A stretch of 64,000 nucleotides of DNA from Streptomyces sp. ADI96-02 (lineage in GTDB: Bacteria; Actinomycetota; Actinomycetes; Streptomycetales; Streptomycetaceae): assembly GCF_003846185.1 (NCBI RefSeq), contig NZ_ML123034.1, forward strand, positions 1,742,569 to 1,806,568. The letters run 5' to 3'. Under the pieces are notes generated by a model. That model was not told the origin of the DNA, ran no database searches, and saw only the letters and a program-made list of their open reading frames with translations. The position numbers and the translations under genes are program-made. Positions 1 to 8,489 of the stretch are shown here, one piece after another. Every line of letters begins with the position of its first letter. The first letter of the stretch is position 1.

Positions 1-2
1 GC

Positions 3-188
3 GGCAATACCGGACTCGACACCCGGAATGATCTCGGCGGACTGAATCTCTCGAGGGTCCCCAAGGTCTTCGTCGAATGCGGCAATATGCGTGACCCGCA
101 GGACGCCGCGCTGCTCACCAGCGCGAGTTGGCGGCAGAAGGCCGCGCACGGTCTGGCCGAAGGCATCAGCAGCTTCCTGAAGGGGTAG
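3..188 (+). CDS. N-acetylmuramoyl-L-alanine amidase, C-terminal end (partial)
   Basis: The window opens inside a reading frame that ends at TAG 186-188, giving the last 61 residues of a protein. They contain the block VFVECGNMRDPQDAALL, which matches the last catalytic region of Amidase_3 (AmiC-type, zinc-dependent) amidases, where Glu of the E-x-x-N-M-R motif is catalytic. Such enzymes cleave the bond between N-acetylmuramic acid and L-alanine in peptidoglycan, outside the cytoplasmic membrane. The start, signal peptide and zinc ligands lie outside the window, so only the family can be stated. The tail SSFLKG ends cleanly, suggesting an intact C-terminus. Confidence 0.8.
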   Translation, partial: GNTGLDTRNDLGGLNLSRVPKVFVECGNMRDPQDAALLTSASWRQKAAHGLAEGISSFLKG

Positions 189-368
189 TTCTGCGGTGGT
201 ATCGGGGAGATGGCCGCCCGGGATCCGTTCCACAGCCCCGACCCGACCGGGCAGACGATAGATTCATCCGTACGATGGGGAGCCGCCCCCGAGCCTCATG
301 CCGTACCCGCCGCACCACCGGCGGCAGCGACGAACACCCCGACGAGACGACCCACTAAGGACCTTCAC

Positions 369-1217
369 GTGAATATCCGCTCCCTCACTCGAGGCGACGG
401 CGTGGTGATCGGAGCAGCGGCCGTGCTGTTCATCGCCTCTTTCCTCGACCTCTCCGGCGACTGCACCGGTGCGAACTGCACCGGCTACGAAAGCCCGAGC
501 GCCTGGGACTCGCTCTCGGTGCTGATGAGCATCTTCCTCGCCGGGGTCATCGGCGCGGCGCTCGTGATCGTCAGCCGCGCGACGCCGGGCCGCAAGGTCG
601 CCGGTCTGGACATCGGTCAGTTCGGGGCGGCGTTCACCGTCTTCGCGCTGTGGACGGCGTTCTGGACGACCATCGACACCGGCAACGCCGGCGCGGGCCT
701 CATCCTCGGGCTGCTGGCGACGATCGTGCTCGCCGCGGGCATCATCGCCGGACCGCTCGTCCCGGCCCTGAAGGCCCCGCTCACCGGTGCGCCGCGCCCG
801 CAGCAGGGCGCACCGTCGCCGTACGGCGCGCAGCCGAGTCCGGGCTACGGCTACCCGGCCGGTCAGGGCAGCCAGGGTTACGGCTACCCGGGCGGCCCGC
901 AGGGCCAGGCGCAGCCGTACGGCGCGCAGCCCGGACCGCAGGGGCAGACGGACCCGGCGCAGGCCGCGCAGACGCAGCAGGCTCCGCAGGCCGCCCAGGG
1001 CGGCGGCGCTCCGGCGGGCGACTTCACCCCGTTCTGGTTCGCCGTGCCGGTGGCCCGTCCGCTGTACGGCGAGGACGGCGCGCCGAACCCGATCGCCGAG
1101 CTGGCGCCGGGCACCTGGTACCTCGCGGTCGAGCAGCGCGGCCAGAGCCTCGTCACCCAGACCCAGGACGGCCGCCGCGGCGTCCTCCAGGACACCACGG
1201 GCATCCAGCGCGGCTGA
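369..1217 (+). CDS. Membrane protein with Gly/Pro/Gln/Tyr-rich tail
   Basis: GTG 369 is chosen because AAGGACC sits just upstream; the frame stays open further 5' but without a better site. The 282-residue product starts NIRSLTRGDGVVIG and has about four hydrophobic helices in the first 140 residues, with a short CTGANCTG loop after the first. Residues of about 145-220 are low-complexity, with repeated YGYP and YGAQP blocks and runs of Gln/Ala. The last 65 residues (from about FTPFWFAVPVARPLY) look folded and end in a short basic tail. This is a family of small Streptomyces membrane proteins of unknown role; I do not recognise a catalytic motif. It has its own leader and no obvious operon partner. 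Confidence 0.75.
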   Translation: MNIRSLTRGDGVVIGAAAVLFIASFLDLSGDCTGANCTGYESPSAWDSLSVLMSIFLAGVIGAALVIVSRATPGRKVAGLDIGQFGAAFTVFALWTAFWTTIDTGNAGAGLILGLLATIVLAAGIIAGPLVPALKAPLTGAPRPQQGAPSPYGAQPSPGYGYPAGQGSQGYGYPGGPQGQAQPYGAQPGPQGQTDPAQAAQTQQAPQAAQGGGAPAGDFTPFWFAVPVARPLYGEDGAPNPIAELAPGTWYLAVEQRGQSLVTQTQDGRRGVLQDTTGIQRG

Positions 1218-1328
1218 TCCCCGCGCCCGCCCCTCGGCCCCTCGCCCTTCCGGGCGGGGGGCCGTTGTCGTACAGTCCGTTCCGCACCACCGCCTGACGC
1301 ATCGTCACCTAGGGCCGGAGGCAACGGA

Positions 1329-2339
1329 ATGCGGCTCGGACTCGCTCTCGGATACTGGGGCCGCGGCCCGAACCCGGGGCATCTCGCCCTGGCGCAGGAG
1401 GCCGAGCGGCTCGGCTACGCGTCGGTGTGGACGGCGGAGTCCTGGGGCTCGGACGCCTTCACCCCGCTGACCTGGATCGCCGCTCACACCTCGCGGATCC
1501 TGCTGGGCACCGGCATCGCCCAGATGGCGGCCCGCACCCCCACCGCGACGGCGATGCACGCACTCACCCTGGACCACCTCTCGGGCGGCCGGATGCTGCT
1601 CGGCCTGGGGCTGTCCGGGCCGCAGGTGGTGGAGGGCTGGTACGGGCGGCCGTTCCCGAGGAGCCCGCTGACCGCGACCCGCGAGTACGTCGAGGTGATC
1701 CGGCAGGTGCTGGCGCGGCAGGCTCCGGTCACGCTCGCAGGGCGCTTCCACTCCCTTCCGTACGACGGACCGGACGGCACGGGCCTCGGCAAGCCGCTGA
1801 AGCCGATCACGCACCCGCTGCGGTCCTCACTGCCCGTGCTGCTGGGGGCGGAGGGGCCGAAGAACATCGCGCAGACGACCCGGATCGCGGACGGCTGGCT
1901 GCCGCTGTACTGGTCGCCGGAGCGCACGGACGTGTACGAGGCGTCGCTGACGGACCTGCGGAACGGGTTCATGATCGCGCCGATGGCTCGCGCGCAGGTC
2001 TGCGACGACGTGGCCGAGGGGCTGCTGCCGGTGAAGGCCATGCTCGGCTTCTACATCGGCGGGATGGGCCACGCGGCCCGCAACTTCCACGCGGACCTGA
2101 TGGCGCGGATGGGCTATGAGAAGGAGGCCCGGCGGATCCAGGAGCTGTTCCTCCAGGGCCGCAGGGCGGAGGCGGTGCACGCGGTGCCCGACGCGTTCGC
2201 CGACGAGATCTCGCTGGTGGGCCCGCGCGAGCGCATCGCGGACCGGCTGGCGGCCTGGCGCGCGGGCCCGGTGACGGATCTGCTGGTCACCGCACCGGAC
2301 CCGCACACGCTGCGGGTCCTGGCGGAGCTGAACGGCTGA
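1329..2339 (+). CDS. LLM-class F420-dependent oxidoreductase
   Basis: 336 residues, ATG preceded by GGAGG in the leader. The N-terminus MRLGLALGYW and the segments AEERLGYASVWTAE-like (LGYASVWTAES), RILLGTG and LSGGRMLLGLGLSGP are the typical strands of bacterial-luciferase-like TIM barrels that use coenzyme F420 (TIGR03559-type). Family members transfer hydride between F420H2 and diverse substrates in the cytoplasm; the substrate cannot be read from the sequence. Length is normal for the family. It stands alone: the upstream gene is unrelated and the downstream gene is convergent, separated by a 65-bp AT-richer gap. Confidence 0.9.
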   Translation: MRLGLALGYWGRGPNPGHLALAQEAERLGYASVWTAESWGSDAFTPLTWIAAHTSRILLGTGIAQMAARTPTATAMHALTLDHLSGGRMLLGLGLSGPQVVEGWYGRPFPRSPLTATREYVEVIRQVLARQAPVTLAGRFHSLPYDGPDGTGLGKPLKPITHPLRSSLPVLLGAEGPKNIAQTTRIADGWLPLYWSPERTDVYEASLTDLRNGFMIAPMARAQVCDDVAEGLLPVKAMLGFYIGGMGHAARNFHADLMARMGYEKEARRIQELFLQGRRAEAVHAVPDAFADEISLVGPRERIADRLAAWRAGPVTDLLVTAPDPHTLRVLAELNG

Positions 2340-2369
2340 GCCGACCGTCGGGACGCGATCCACCACATA

Positions 2370-2382
2370 TGACGTTACGTCA
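2370..2382. repeat. Perfect 13-nt palindrome in convergent gap
   Basis: TGACGT-T-ACGTCA is a perfect inverted repeat in the 65-bp gap between the LLM oxidoreductase and the convergent mycothiol-enzyme gene. The gap is unusually AT-rich for this genome (ACATAT, AGTATAC). The stem is too short and lacks a U-tract, so a terminator is possible but unproven; an operator is unlikely because no start codon is near. Confidence 0.3.
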
Positions 2383-2404
2383 CATACTTTCGTAGTATAC
2401 CGAT

Positions 2405-3184
2405 TCAGCCGAACGACGAGCGAGCCAGCCAGAAGTCCAGCAGCTCCGCGTCGCCCAGCACCTCGACCCGCTCGCTCGTGGGGAGCAGCCGGCGGTTCAT
2501 GACGAGCATCAGGTCGGTGAGCGGAGCGCGCAGGGCGACGGTCGCCTTCTCGTGGGTCCGGCGCCAGGTGAAGCGGTCCTCGCCGAGCTCGATCAGCCAC
2601 TCGGCGTCCGGCACGTCCGTGGCGTGCAGGTGCAAGGTCCTTCCGCCGCCGCGCAGTTCGGCCGCCTCCGGGTCGCCGTTCTCCTGGGCGAAGGAGACGA
2701 TCCGCAGCCACTCCTCGACGGTGTCGGCCGCCACCTCGGGAGCGACCGCGTACGGGGCCCCGGCGGTGAGCGCCGCGTCCGCGCGGTGCACCACCGTCTC
2801 GTGGGTCACGCGGCGCGCCCAGAAGGCGGTCCGCCGCTGCCATGACCACGTCCACACCCCGGTGTCCGGACCGGCCTCCCGCAGCGCGGCGACGACGGCC
2901 GACGCGCCCTCGGCGAGCCAGGCGTCCAGCGCGGCGGGGCCGTCCTCGGCGGGTCCGGCGCCCCCCGGCACCCGGTCCTCGGGGACGTCGTCCTGGGCCC
3001 GGGTGCGGACGATCTCGCCCACCCAGCGGTGGGCGCCGCCGAGGTGCACGGCGAGTTCGCGCAGGGTCCAGTCGGGGCAGGTGGGGACGGTCGCGGTGAG
3101 ATCGGCTCCGTCCAGGTGAGCCCGCAGGGCGTCGGTCTGGGTCAGGATCTCGTCGCAGTAGCGGCCGTACGTCAGGAGCGTCAT
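2405..3184 (-). CDS. Maleylpyruvate isomerase family / mycothiol-dependent enzyme
   Basis: 259 residues reading leftward. The N-terminal half is a DinB/MDMPI_N four-helix bundle: LTATVPTCPDWTLRELAVHLG is characteristic (VPxCPxWxLxDLxxHLG), with later H residues (THETVVHRADAAL) completing the metal triad. Family members use mycothiol, the actinobacterial glutathione substitute, for isomerisation, dehalogenation or conjugation. The C-terminal 90 residues match the MDMPI_C domain. No clear Shine-Dalgarno precedes ATG 3184. The gene is monocistronic and convergent with the LLM gene; the substrate is unknown. Confidence 0.85.
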   Translation of the reverse strand: MTLLTYGRYCDEILTQTDALRAHLDGADLTATVPTCPDWTLRELAVHLGGAHRWVGEIVRTRAQDDVPEDRVPGGAGPAEDGPAALDAWLAEGASAVVAALREAGPDTGVWTWSWQRRTAFWARRVTHETVVHRADAALTAGAPYAVAPEVAADTVEEWLRIVSFAQENGDPEAAELRGGGRTLHLHATDVPDAEWLIELGEDRFTWRRTHEKATVALRAPLTDLMLVMNRRLLPTSERVEVLGDAELLDFWLARSSFG

Positions 3185-3369
3185 GCGGGCAACCTAGTGG
3201 GTGGCGCGCGGGTGGTTCACCCGGATATCCGTGGCGGACGGGACCGCAGGCGGATCACGGTGGGTGACGGCTCCCGCACTCCGGCCCGGACGCGCCCGCA
3301 CCCGTACGGGCCGCATCCGGTACCGCCATTCGGGGGTTTCACCCTGCGTAAAGCGGCAACCAGGAATCC

Positions 3370-3663
3370 ATGTCTCCCAGAACAGGCTCAGGAAGCAGTA
3401 CAGCGGCACGGATCATCGCCGTCGTGGCCGACATCATGGCCTTCATCATCATTCTCTGGATTCTGATGTACCTGCTCGACGCCAACCGGGGCAACGACCT
3501 GGTCCAGTGGGTCCATGACGCCGCCGGCTGGCTGGCCGGCTGGTCCTACGACTTGTTCACGTTCGACGAGGCGTGGGCGCGGGTCGTCGCCGGTTACGGT
3601 CTGGCGGCCGTGGTCTACCTCTTCATCGGGCACGCCGTGGCGGGCCGGATGCGTCGCCGCTGA
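3370..3663 (+). CDS. Small two-helix membrane protein
   Basis: 97 residues. A short basic N-terminus (MSPRTGSGSSTAARI) is followed by a hydrophobic helix at about 15-35 (VVADIMAFIIILWILMYLL), an amphipathic middle with several Trp, and a second helix at about 72-90 before the basic end GRMRRR. No enzyme motif is visible. Both termini are probably cytoplasmic. It looks like one of the small conserved Streptomyces membrane proteins of unknown function. It is bounded by a divergent gene upstream and a convergent gene 28 bp downstream. Confidence 0.65.
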   Translation: MSPRTGSGSSTAARIIAVVADIMAFIIILWILMYLLDANRGNDLVQWVHDAAGWLAGWSYDLFTFDEAWARVVAGYGLAAVVYLFIGHAVAGRMRRR

Positions 3664-3688
3664 ACCGGCCCCGCCCCGGGGCGGGTTC
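3662..3688. terminator. Bidirectional hairpin
   Basis: CCCGCCCC-GGGGCGGG at 3670-3685, flanked by GAACC/GGTTC, forms a strong GC hairpin exactly in the 28-bp gap between two convergent genes. Position and symmetry suggest a shared terminator; there is no U-tract. Confidence 0.5.
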
Positions 3689-3691
3689 GGC

Positions 3692-4765
3692 TCAGCGGCA
3701 GCAGTCCGGCTCCAGGCCGACCGGCAGCCGCTCGCCGCCGAAGACCGCGGTGGTCGCCTCGTCCCCGCCGAGCGCGGCCACCGCGAGCAGCAGGGAGCCC
3801 GCCGTCCAGGTGGTCAGCTCCTCCGGCCAGAAGGCGCGGTGGCCGTCGAAGACGTATCCCGTCCAGTACAGCCCGCCCTCGGCGCGCAGGTGCTGGACGG
3901 ACTGGAGGATCTCCAGCGCCCGGTCCGACTCGCCCGTCACCCAGAGGGCCAGGGCCAGTTCGCAGCTCTCGCCGCCGGTGACCCAGGGGTTGGGCAGGAC
4001 GCAGCGGACGCCGAGGCCGGGCACCACGAAGCGGTCCCAGCCCTCCTGGATCCGGTCGGTCGCCTCGGCTCCCGTCACCGCGCCGCCGAGGACCGGGTAG
4101 TACCAGTCCATCGAGTAGTGCTTCTTGTCGAGGAAGCGCTCGGGGTGGCTGCGGATCGCGTGGGCCAGCGCACCGGTCGCCAACTCCCAGTCGGGCTGCG
4201 GCTCTTCACGTTGTTCCGCGATGGCCAGCGCGCAGCGCAGCGCCTGGTGGACGGAGGAGGAGCCGGTCAGCAGCGCGTCGTTCACGGGCGTGCCGTCGGC
4301 CTCCCGCTTCCAGCCGATCTGGCCGCCGGGCTGCTGGAGTCCGAGGACGAACTCGATCGCGGCGTAGACGGTGGGCCACATCCGGTCGACGAACGCGTCG
4401 TCGCCGGTGGCCAGGTAGTGGTGCCACACGCCGACGGCCACGTACGCGCAGAAGTTGCTCTCGCGACTGCGGTCGGTGGGCCGGCCGGGGTCGCCGTCGT
4501 GGTAGGCGGCGTACCAGGAGCCGTCCGGGTTCTGGTGGCGGGCCAGCCACTCGTAGGCGCGCTCGGCGGCGTCGTGCTCGCCTGCCGCGTCCAGCGCCAT
4601 CGCCGCCTCGGTGTGGTCCCACGGGTCGAGGTGGTGGCCGCGGAACCAGGGCAGCGCACCGTCCTCGCGCTGCACGGCGGCCAGCGCGGCGACGGTCTCC
4701 GCGGCCTCGGCGGCGGTGAGGACCCCGGGCAGGACGAGGTGTTCGGTCTGTTCGGGAGTGCTCAC
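3692..4765 (-). CDS. Prenyltransferase-like (a/a)6-toroid protein
   Basis: 357 residues from GTG 4765, which overlaps the TGA of the upstream methyltransferase by 4 bp (GTGA), so translation is probably coupled. Repeated blocks such as QNPDGSWYAAYHDG, QQPGGQIGWKRE and AEGGLYWTGY resemble the QW-type repeats of squalene cyclase / protein prenyltransferase toroids, and internal helix pairs recur every 50-60 residues. The catalytic DXDD motif of hopene cyclases is absent, so cyclase activity should not be assumed. Related six-hairpin folds also occur in glycosidases. The cassette context (glycosyltransferase, methyltransferase) suggests work on a glycolipid or sugar-linked lipid, which is inference. 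Confidence 0.7.
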   Translation of the reverse strand: MSTPEQTEHLVLPGVLTAAEAAETVAALAAVQREDGALPWFRGHHLDPWDHTEAAMALDAAGEHDAAERAYEWLARHQNPDGSWYAAYHDGDPGRPTDRSRESNFCAYVAVGVWHHYLATGDDAFVDRMWPTVYAAIEFVLGLQQPGGQIGWKREADGTPVNDALLTGSSSVHQALRCALAIAEQREEPQPDWELATGALAHAIRSHPERFLDKKHYSMDWYYPVLGGAVTGAEATDRIQEGWDRFVVPGLGVRCVLPNPWVTGGESCELALALWVTGESDRALEILQSVQHLRAEGGLYWTGYVFDGHRAFWPEELTTWTAGSLLLAVAALGGDEATTAVFGGERLPVGLEPDCCR

Positions 4766-5493
4766 GCCTCGGCCTTCGGAAGGTGCGGCTTGGTGGCGTA
4801 CGCGACGAAGCTCTTGCCGACGACCGGGTTGAGCAGTTGCTCGGCGACCCGGGTGGCCAGCGGCTTCTTCATGATGTCCCACACGAGCAGCTTGTGGTAG
4901 GCGCGCACCGGCAGCGCCTTGTCGTTGTCGACGCCGAACGCGCACTTCAGCCACCAGTACGGCGCGTGCAGCGCGTGGGCGTGGTGGGTGCCGTACGGCT
5001 TGAGCCCGGCCTCGCGGATGCGGGCGAGCAACTGGTCGGCCTTGTATATGCGGATGTGACCGCCCTCGACCTCGTGGTACGCGTCGGAGAGGGCCCAGCA
5101 CACCTTCTCCGGGCCGTAGCGCGGGACGGTGACGGCGATCCGGCCGCCCGGCTTGAGCACCCGCACCATCTCGGCCAGGACGCCCTTGTCGTCCGGGATG
5201 TGCTCCATGACCTCGGAGATGATCACGACGTCGAAGGATTCGTCGGGGAACGGCAGGTTGAGCGCGTCGCCCTCCATCGCGGTGGCGGTAGCGCCCTCGG
5301 GCGCCTCCCCGGCCTCCTTCATGGCGGCGAACCACGTGGCGACCTCGCGGATCTCCTCGCCGTTCTGGTCGAGGGCGACGACCTGCGCACCGCGCCGGTA
5401 ACACTCGAAGGCGTGCCGGCCGGCACCGCAGCCCAGATCGAGCACTCGGTCGCCGGGGGCGAGCGGGAAGCGGGTGAAGTCGACGGTCAGCAC
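4762..5493 (-). CDS. Class I SAM-dependent methyltransferase
   Basis: 243 residues from GTG 5493. Motif I VLDLGCGAG is at residues 17-25, the acidic loop LDQNGEE follows, and the post-motif IISEVMEHIPDDKGVLAEMVRVLKP is typical of Methyltransf_11 enzymes of ubiquinone/menaquinone or lipid methylation type. The C-terminal third (YWWLKCAFGVDND) is specific to this subfamily. It lies 52 bp downstream of the glycosyltransferase and overlaps the toroid gene by 4 bp. Substrate unknown; a lipid or glycan precursor is the best guess from context. Confidence 0.85.
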   Translation of the reverse strand: MLTVDFTRFPLAPGDRVLDLGCGAGRHAFECYRRGAQVVALDQNGEEIREVATWFAAMKEAGEAPEGATATAMEGDALNLPFPDESFDVVIISEVMEHIPDDKGVLAEMVRVLKPGGRIAVTVPRYGPEKVCWALSDAYHEVEGGHIRIYKADQLLARIREAGLKPYGTHHAHALHAPYWWLKCAFGVDNDKALPVRAYHKLLVWDIMKKPLATRVAEQLLNPVVGKSFVAYATKPHLPKAEA

Positions 5494-5545
5494 GAGGGCC
5501 TGCCTTCGAGGTCGGAGGGACGGGGTGCGGTAAGCGGGGTCGCGG

Positions 5546-6859
5546 TCACCTGCGGGCTCCGCGGGCGGCGATCGCCTGACGGTACAGCTCGGCCGTTCCG
5601 GCGGCGGCCCTGGCCCAGGTGAAATGCGCCAGCACCCGCTCGCGGCCCGCCGCGCCGAGCCGGGCGCGAAGCTCCGGGTCGGCCAGCAGCCGGGAGAGGG
5701 CCCCGGCCAGCGCGTCGGGGTCGCCGGGCGGCACGGCGAGGCAGGTGACGCCGTCTCGGCCGGAGACCTCGGGGATCGCGCCGCCGGTGGTCGCGACGAG
5801 CGGGGTGCCGGTGGCCATGGCCTCGGCGGCGGGCAGCGAGAACCCCTCGTACAGCGAGGGCACGCAGGCGATCTGCGCGCCGCGCACGAGGTCGACGAGT
5901 TCGGCGTCGCTGATGCCCTTGACGAACTCGACGGCGTCCGCGAGGCCGTGGCGCTCGATGGCACGGGCCACCGGCCCGTCCTCGGCTCGTCTGCCGACGA
6001 CGACGAGGTGGGCGGCGGGGTTCTCGGTGCGGAGCTTGGCCAGCGCCTCGACGAGGTGGACCAGGCCCTTGAGCGGCACGTCGGCGCTGGAGGTGGTGAC
6101 GATGCGGCCGGGCACCTCGGCGACGGACGGATCGGGCGACCAGAGGTCGGTGTCGGCGCCGATGTGGACCACCTCGACGCGCTCGGGGCGCACCCCGAGG
6201 TCTTCGACGATCTCCGCCTTGGAGGAGCCGGAGACGGTGAGGACGGTCTCCAGCCTGCGGGCGACGCGCTTCTGCATCCGGGTGAAGGCGTACCAGCGGC
6301 GCACCGAGGCGCGTCGGCGGCGGGTGGCGGCAGCGGCCAGGTCGAGCCTGCGGTCCACGGTTATGGGGTGGTGGATCGTGGTCACGAGCGGGGCCCCGAG
6401 GTCGCCGAGGAGCCCGTAGCCGAGGGTCTGGTTGTCGTGCACGACGTCGAACTCGCCGCGCCGGGCCAGGAGATGGCGGCGGGCGCGGAGGCTGAAGGTG
6501 AGCGGTTCGGGGAAGCCGCCGGTCCACATGGTGGCGACCTCGGCGAGGTCGATCCAGTCCCGGTACTCGCCGCGCTTCGGGGTGCGGAAGGGGTCGGGCT
6601 GCCGGTAGAGGTCGAGGCTGGGCAGTTCGGTGAGCGGAACGCCCTCGTCGAGCACCGGATAGGGCTGGGCGCCTATCACCTCGACGCTGTGGCCGAGGCG
6701 GGCGAGCTCGCGGCCGAGATGGCGTACGTAGACGCCCTGGCCGCCGCAGAACGGATTGCCCTTGTAGGTGAGGAGTGCGATGCGCAGCGGCCCGTCACCG
6801 ACCCCGGCCGAACGTCCGTCGCCCGTGCGGGGGCCTGTCTCCACGGCCTCAGCGGTCAC
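5546..6859 (-). CDS. Glycosyltransferase family 4
   Basis: 437 residues. After a 25-residue flexible N-terminus comes IALLTYKGNPFCGGQGVYVR, the GGxG acceptor-side loop of GT4 enzymes; the C-terminal Rossmann half has VPSLYEGFSLPAAEAMATG, the E-x7-E sugar-nucleotide motif, followed by GGAIPEV. GT-B fold retaining transferases of this kind act in the cytoplasm on lipid or polyprenyl acceptors. It is the first gene of the three-gene leftward operon. The KstR-like box at 6914-6927 lies 55 bp upstream of its start and could control this operon as well as the divergent regulator gene. Confidence 0.88.
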   Translation of the reverse strand: MTAEAVETGPRTGDGRSAGVGDGPLRIALLTYKGNPFCGGQGVYVRHLGRELARLGHSVEVIGAQPYPVLDEGVPLTELPSLDLYRQPDPFRTPKRGEYRDWIDLAEVATMWTGGFPEPLTFSLRARRHLLARRGEFDVVHDNQTLGYGLLGDLGAPLVTTIHHPITVDRRLDLAAAATRRRRASVRRWYAFTRMQKRVARRLETVLTVSGSSKAEIVEDLGVRPERVEVVHIGADTDLWSPDPSVAEVPGRIVTTSSADVPLKGLVHLVEALAKLRTENPAAHLVVVGRRAEDGPVARAIERHGLADAVEFVKGISDAELVDLVRGAQIACVPSLYEGFSLPAAEAMATGTPLVATTGGAIPEVSGRDGVTCLAVPPGDPDALAGALSRLLADPELRARLGAAGRERVLAHFTWARAAAGTAELYRQAIAARGARR

Positions 6860-6913
6860 ACTCGGCCCCCTTCTGACTGCGTTTTCGCCGGAGCGTAACC
6901 GGTCGCGCTAATC

Positions 6914-6927
6914 TAGAACAAGTTTCA
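6914..6927. promoter_or_regulatory. KstR-like operator
   Basis: TAGAACAAGTTTCA is a full match to the published mycobacterial KstR consensus TNNAACNNGTTNNA. It sits between the glycosyltransferase operon and the KstR-type regulator, where autoregulation would be expected. Function is inferred from motif plus context. Confidence 0.65.
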
Positions 6928-7090
6928 GACTCGATCGTTCGACGTGCATCGAATCTACCGGCAGGTAGCGTCGGTGTGACGGCCGGATCAGGTGATTCGC
7001 GCCACGACGGACGCCCTGGCATGCTGTGCGCGCCCGGACGCCCGCTCGCCCGCCCCCGGGTGTGGACGGAAAGCCATGAAGGGGGACAGC

Positions 7091-7702
7091 ATGACCGCCG
7101 ACGCCAGACCGGCAGCGCCTCCGCTGACGGAGCGCCAGGAGGCCCGCCGCCGCCGCATCCTGCACGCCAGCGCCCAGCTCGCCAGCCGGGGAGGGTTCGA
7201 GGCGGTGCAGATGCGGGAGGTGGCCGAGGCCGCGGGGGTCGCGCTCGGCACCCTCTACCGCTACTTCCCTTCCAAGGTCCACCTGTTGGTCGCCACCATG
7301 CAGGACCAGCTCCAGCACATGCACGGCACGCTGCGCAAACGCCCGCCGGCCGGCGAGGACGCGGCGCAGCGGGTGGCGGAGACCCTGATGCGGGCGTTCC
7401 GCGCCCTCCAGCGCGAGCCGCACCTGGCGGACGCCATGGTCCGGGCGCTGACCTTCGCGGACCGCAGCGTGAGCCCCGAGGTGGACACGGTCTCCCGGCT
7501 CACGACGGCGATCATCCTGGACGCGATGGGGTCGGAGCATCCGACGCCGGAGCAGCTTTCGGCGGTCCGCGTCATCGAGCACACCTGGCACTCGGCGCTG
7601 ATCACCTGGCTGTCGGGCCGCGCCTCGATCGCCCAGGTGAAGATCGACATCGAGACGGTCTGCCGCCTGATCGACCTGACGGCACTACCGGCGCGGAGTT
7701 GA
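7091..7702 (+). CDS. kstR: TetR-family regulator, KstR type
   Basis: 203 residues. ATG 7091 is preferred over 6992 and 7076 because AAGGGGG at 7079-7085 lies just upstream of it. The helix-turn-helix at about 20-65 includes GGFEAVQMREVAEAAGVALGT followed by LYRYFPSKVHLLV, nearly the same as in mycobacterial KstR, which represses cholesterol-catabolism genes and is released by sterol-derived CoA thioesters. The C-terminal ligand domain also keeps AMVRALTFAD and the VxxLTxxI pattern. A KstR-type box lies upstream, and FadA5- and CYP125-like genes with similar boxes are in the same window. It probably binds an acyl-CoA of sterol or isoprenoid origin; the ligand is inference. Confidence 0.8.
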   Translation: MTADARPAAPPLTERQEARRRRILHASAQLASRGGFEAVQMREVAEAAGVALGTLYRYFPSKVHLLVATMQDQLQHMHGTLRKRPPAGEDAAQRVAETLMRAFRALQREPHLADAMVRALTFADRSVSPEVDTVSRLTTAIILDAMGSEHPTPEQLSAVRVIEHTWHSALITWLSGRASIAQVKIDIETVCRLIDLTALPARS

Positions 7703-7846
7703 GCTGAGGGGCGGCGAGGGCGCGGGCGCGGAGACGTGCGAGGTGGACGTGCTGGATTGAGCCTGCGGGCGTGGGCTGCGGCGGGAGATGGGCGCGGCAC
7801 GCACGAGAAGCACGCGGTGGGAGGGGCACGCGGTCGGGAAGGGCGC

Positions 7847-8479
7847 TCACCTCGCCGTACAGGAGGGGAACGGGACCGGCAGCGCCTCGCCGGCCACGGC
7901 CGCCACGGCCCCGCGCCGGCGGTCCGTCCACTCCGTCAGCCGTACGTCGTCGCGGCCCGCCTTGAGCAGCGCCTCCCGGCGGACCCACAGCCGCAGCAGC
8001 GCCGGGCCGGGGTCCGGCCGGGCGCGGGCGGACCGCACATCGGCCTCGGGCAGCAGCCGCAGCAGCACCGGCAGCGGTCCGGGCCGGCGCGTCGAGGGCT
8101 CCACGTCGACGCCGACCGGGCCGAGCCCGACCGCCGCCGCGACCAGGCCGTCGGCGTGGCTGAGGGCGGCCCCCACGCCGGGGAGGTCCGGCAGATACGG
8201 GCGGCCGTGGCCCTCCCGCCCGCACCCGGGACAGGACTGGGCCGGCGAGGTCTCCCGCAGGGGCCGCCCGGTGAACCGGGCGGCGCACAGCCGCAGCAGC
8301 AGGCGGGCCGCCACCACGTCGTCGCGGCGGCCCGGCAGCCGGATCCGTGCCAGCCTGCGCGTCTCCCAGGCGGCGAGGAGGCTTTCGTCCAGCTCCGGGT
8401 GCGCCAGCACCTCCGCCGTGGTCGCCACCACCGCCACGCCCGTACGGCGCGCTCCGCCCGGCGCCGGGGGACGCGTCAC
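7847..8479 (-). CDS. 4'-phosphopantetheinyl transferase (Sfp type)
   Basis: 210 residues from GTG 8479, 10 bp after the carrier-protein gene. CPGCGREGHGRPYL at about 83-96, SHADGLVAAAV, GVDVEP at 123-128 (Mg binding) and WVRREALLKAGRDD at about 165 are the expected order of Sfp-superfamily motifs. The enzyme transfers phosphopantetheine from CoA to the conserved Ser of carrier proteins; the adjacent ACP is the obvious substrate. Length (210) is at the short end for the family. Third gene of the leftward ligase-ACP-PPTase operon. The C-terminal tail ends PFPSCTAR and is probably unstructured. Confidence 0.88.
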   Translation of the reverse strand: MTRPPAPGGARRTGVAVVATTAEVLAHPELDESLLAAWETRRLARIRLPGRRDDVVAARLLLRLCAARFTGRPLRETSPAQSCPGCGREGHGRPYLPDLPGVGAALSHADGLVAAAVGLGPVGVDVEPSTRRPGPLPVLLRLLPEADVRSARARPDPGPALLRLWVRREALLKAGRDDVRLTEWTDRRRGAVAAVAGEALPVPFPSCTAR

Positions 8480-8489
8480 GGGCGCGCGC

